From the NCBI RefSeq assembly GCF_001664485.1, contig NZ_CP013630.1, positions 2,297,001-2,361,000 on the forward strand: 64,000 nucleotides of DNA. The letters run 5' to 3'. The first letter of the stretch is position 1; each line of letters starts with the position of its first letter. The notes beneath the pieces are model-generated. The model was not told the origin of the DNA. It ran no database searches and worked only from the letters and a program-made list of their open reading frames with translations. Made by a program: the position numbers and the translations under genes. Below are positions 63,559 through 64,000 of this stretch, piece after piece. This stretch comes from Rhizobium sp. N324 (GTDB taxonomy: Bacteria; Pseudomonadota; Alphaproteobacteria; Rhizobiales; Rhizobiaceae).

Positions 63559-64000
63559 CAGCCCTCCCCGCCGACCCATGTCACGGTATCGGCAAGCTCC
63601 GGACGCGGCCGCTCGATCGCCGGAAATGTCGTCGAACCGATATGGATGAAGCCCGCCACTTTTTCGCCAGGCTCGACGCCGAGCAGCGGATAGGCGCGCT
63701 CATCATAGGCGAACCATTCCGTCAGCCAGTTGGCGACATAGCCGCTGGCATTGGCGGCGAGGATGACATTGAGGCAGAGCGCGCCGGCCGACATCAGCTG
63801 CTCCCATTCCGGGATCTTGATATGCGGCCCTGCCTTGCTGACGACGGCAACGACCACGGGTGCACGGGTGAAACGGGCGCGCTCGACCTGGATCATCTCT
63901 TCGGAAAGCTCGGGTTTTGTCTGAAGTGCCAAGGTCAGAAGCTCTTCGCCGAGACGGGCGCGCTCATCTCCGCGATAGACGATGAAGCGCCATGGCGCGA
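63558..64000 (-). CDS. Nitroreductase-family FMN enzyme, partial at window edge
   Basis: This is the C-terminal part of a nitroreductase-fold oxidoreductase. The frame enters the window with [20 protein letters not shown], the conserved strand before the FMN site, and continues [40 protein letters not shown] and [17 protein letters not shown]. The N-terminus lies outside the window, so an internal TTG at 63932 should not be taken as the start. It is coupled to the downstream flavin reductase. Confidence 0.88.
   Translation of the reverse strand, partial: APWRFIVYRGDERARLGEELLTLALQTKPELSEEMIQVERARFTRAPVVVAVVSKAGPHIKIPEWEQLMSAGALCLNVILAANASGYVANWLTEWFAYDERAYPLLGVEPGEKVAGFIHIGSTTFPAIERPRPELADTVTWVGGEG

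Overview
The window is an alphaproteobacterial chromosome segment, most likely from Rhizobium (R. etli/leguminosarum group). I infer this from the high GC content, the protein style, the rhizobial palindromic intergenic repeats (22619-22667, 25701-25809, 42927-43063) and the gene strings ppiD-trpD-trpC-moaC-moeA and secG/pyrG. No searches were run; family names rest on motifs visible in the translations.

Left part (1-8162): a catabolic cluster. A GntR/FCD repressor and an amino-acid ABC permease (cut by the window edge) lie on the minus strand. Divergent to them are an arginase-family ureohydrolase, a periplasmic binding protein, a class III aminotransferase, a cytoplasmic gamma-glutamyltransferase-like enzyme and a succinate-semialdehyde-type dehydrogenase. 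Together they could import a guanidino or gamma-glutamyl compound and take it through GABA and succinic semialdehyde to succinate. A CHASE-GGDEF-EAL protein follows (8171-10429). Next is an ISNCY/IS1202-like insertion sequence (about 10667-13157) that appears to carry a passenger gene, then a large MscS channel, a PAS protein, small stress-type proteins and a TerC-family protein.

Middle (18404-28371): housekeeping genes on the minus strand (tmk, holB, metG, tatD, an MBL hydrolase), a TauE exporter, a DD-carboxypeptidase-like protein whose signal region is built from two palindromic repeats, an RlpA lipoprotein and a tRNA-Ser(UGA). The stretch after the tRNA (28372-30000) is decayed: a C-terminal gene remnant and a frameshifted small gene. 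Then come a DHA2 efflux pump with a divergent LysR regulator, a short PhnA-like protein, two transglutaminase-like proteins and a run of very small membrane or lipoprotein genes including an entericidin and GlsB/YeaQ.

Right part (36721-64000): a PpiD-type chaperone, then tightly packed trpD, trpC, moaC and moeA; a methyltransferase; a DEAD-box helicase; a FecR-CHASE2 cyclase pair; two divergent citrate-synthase homologues, one with an N-terminal MerR-type HTH; an SRPBCC protein; pyrG, secG and tpiA; an alpha/beta hydrolase; parE; a phytase-like esterase; an AI-2E transporter; a GNAT enzyme; a ParE/RelB-type toxin-antitoxin pair; a DUF2336 protein; and a flavin reductase overlapping a nitroreductase that runs off the window. 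No CRISPR array, rRNA or prophage was seen.
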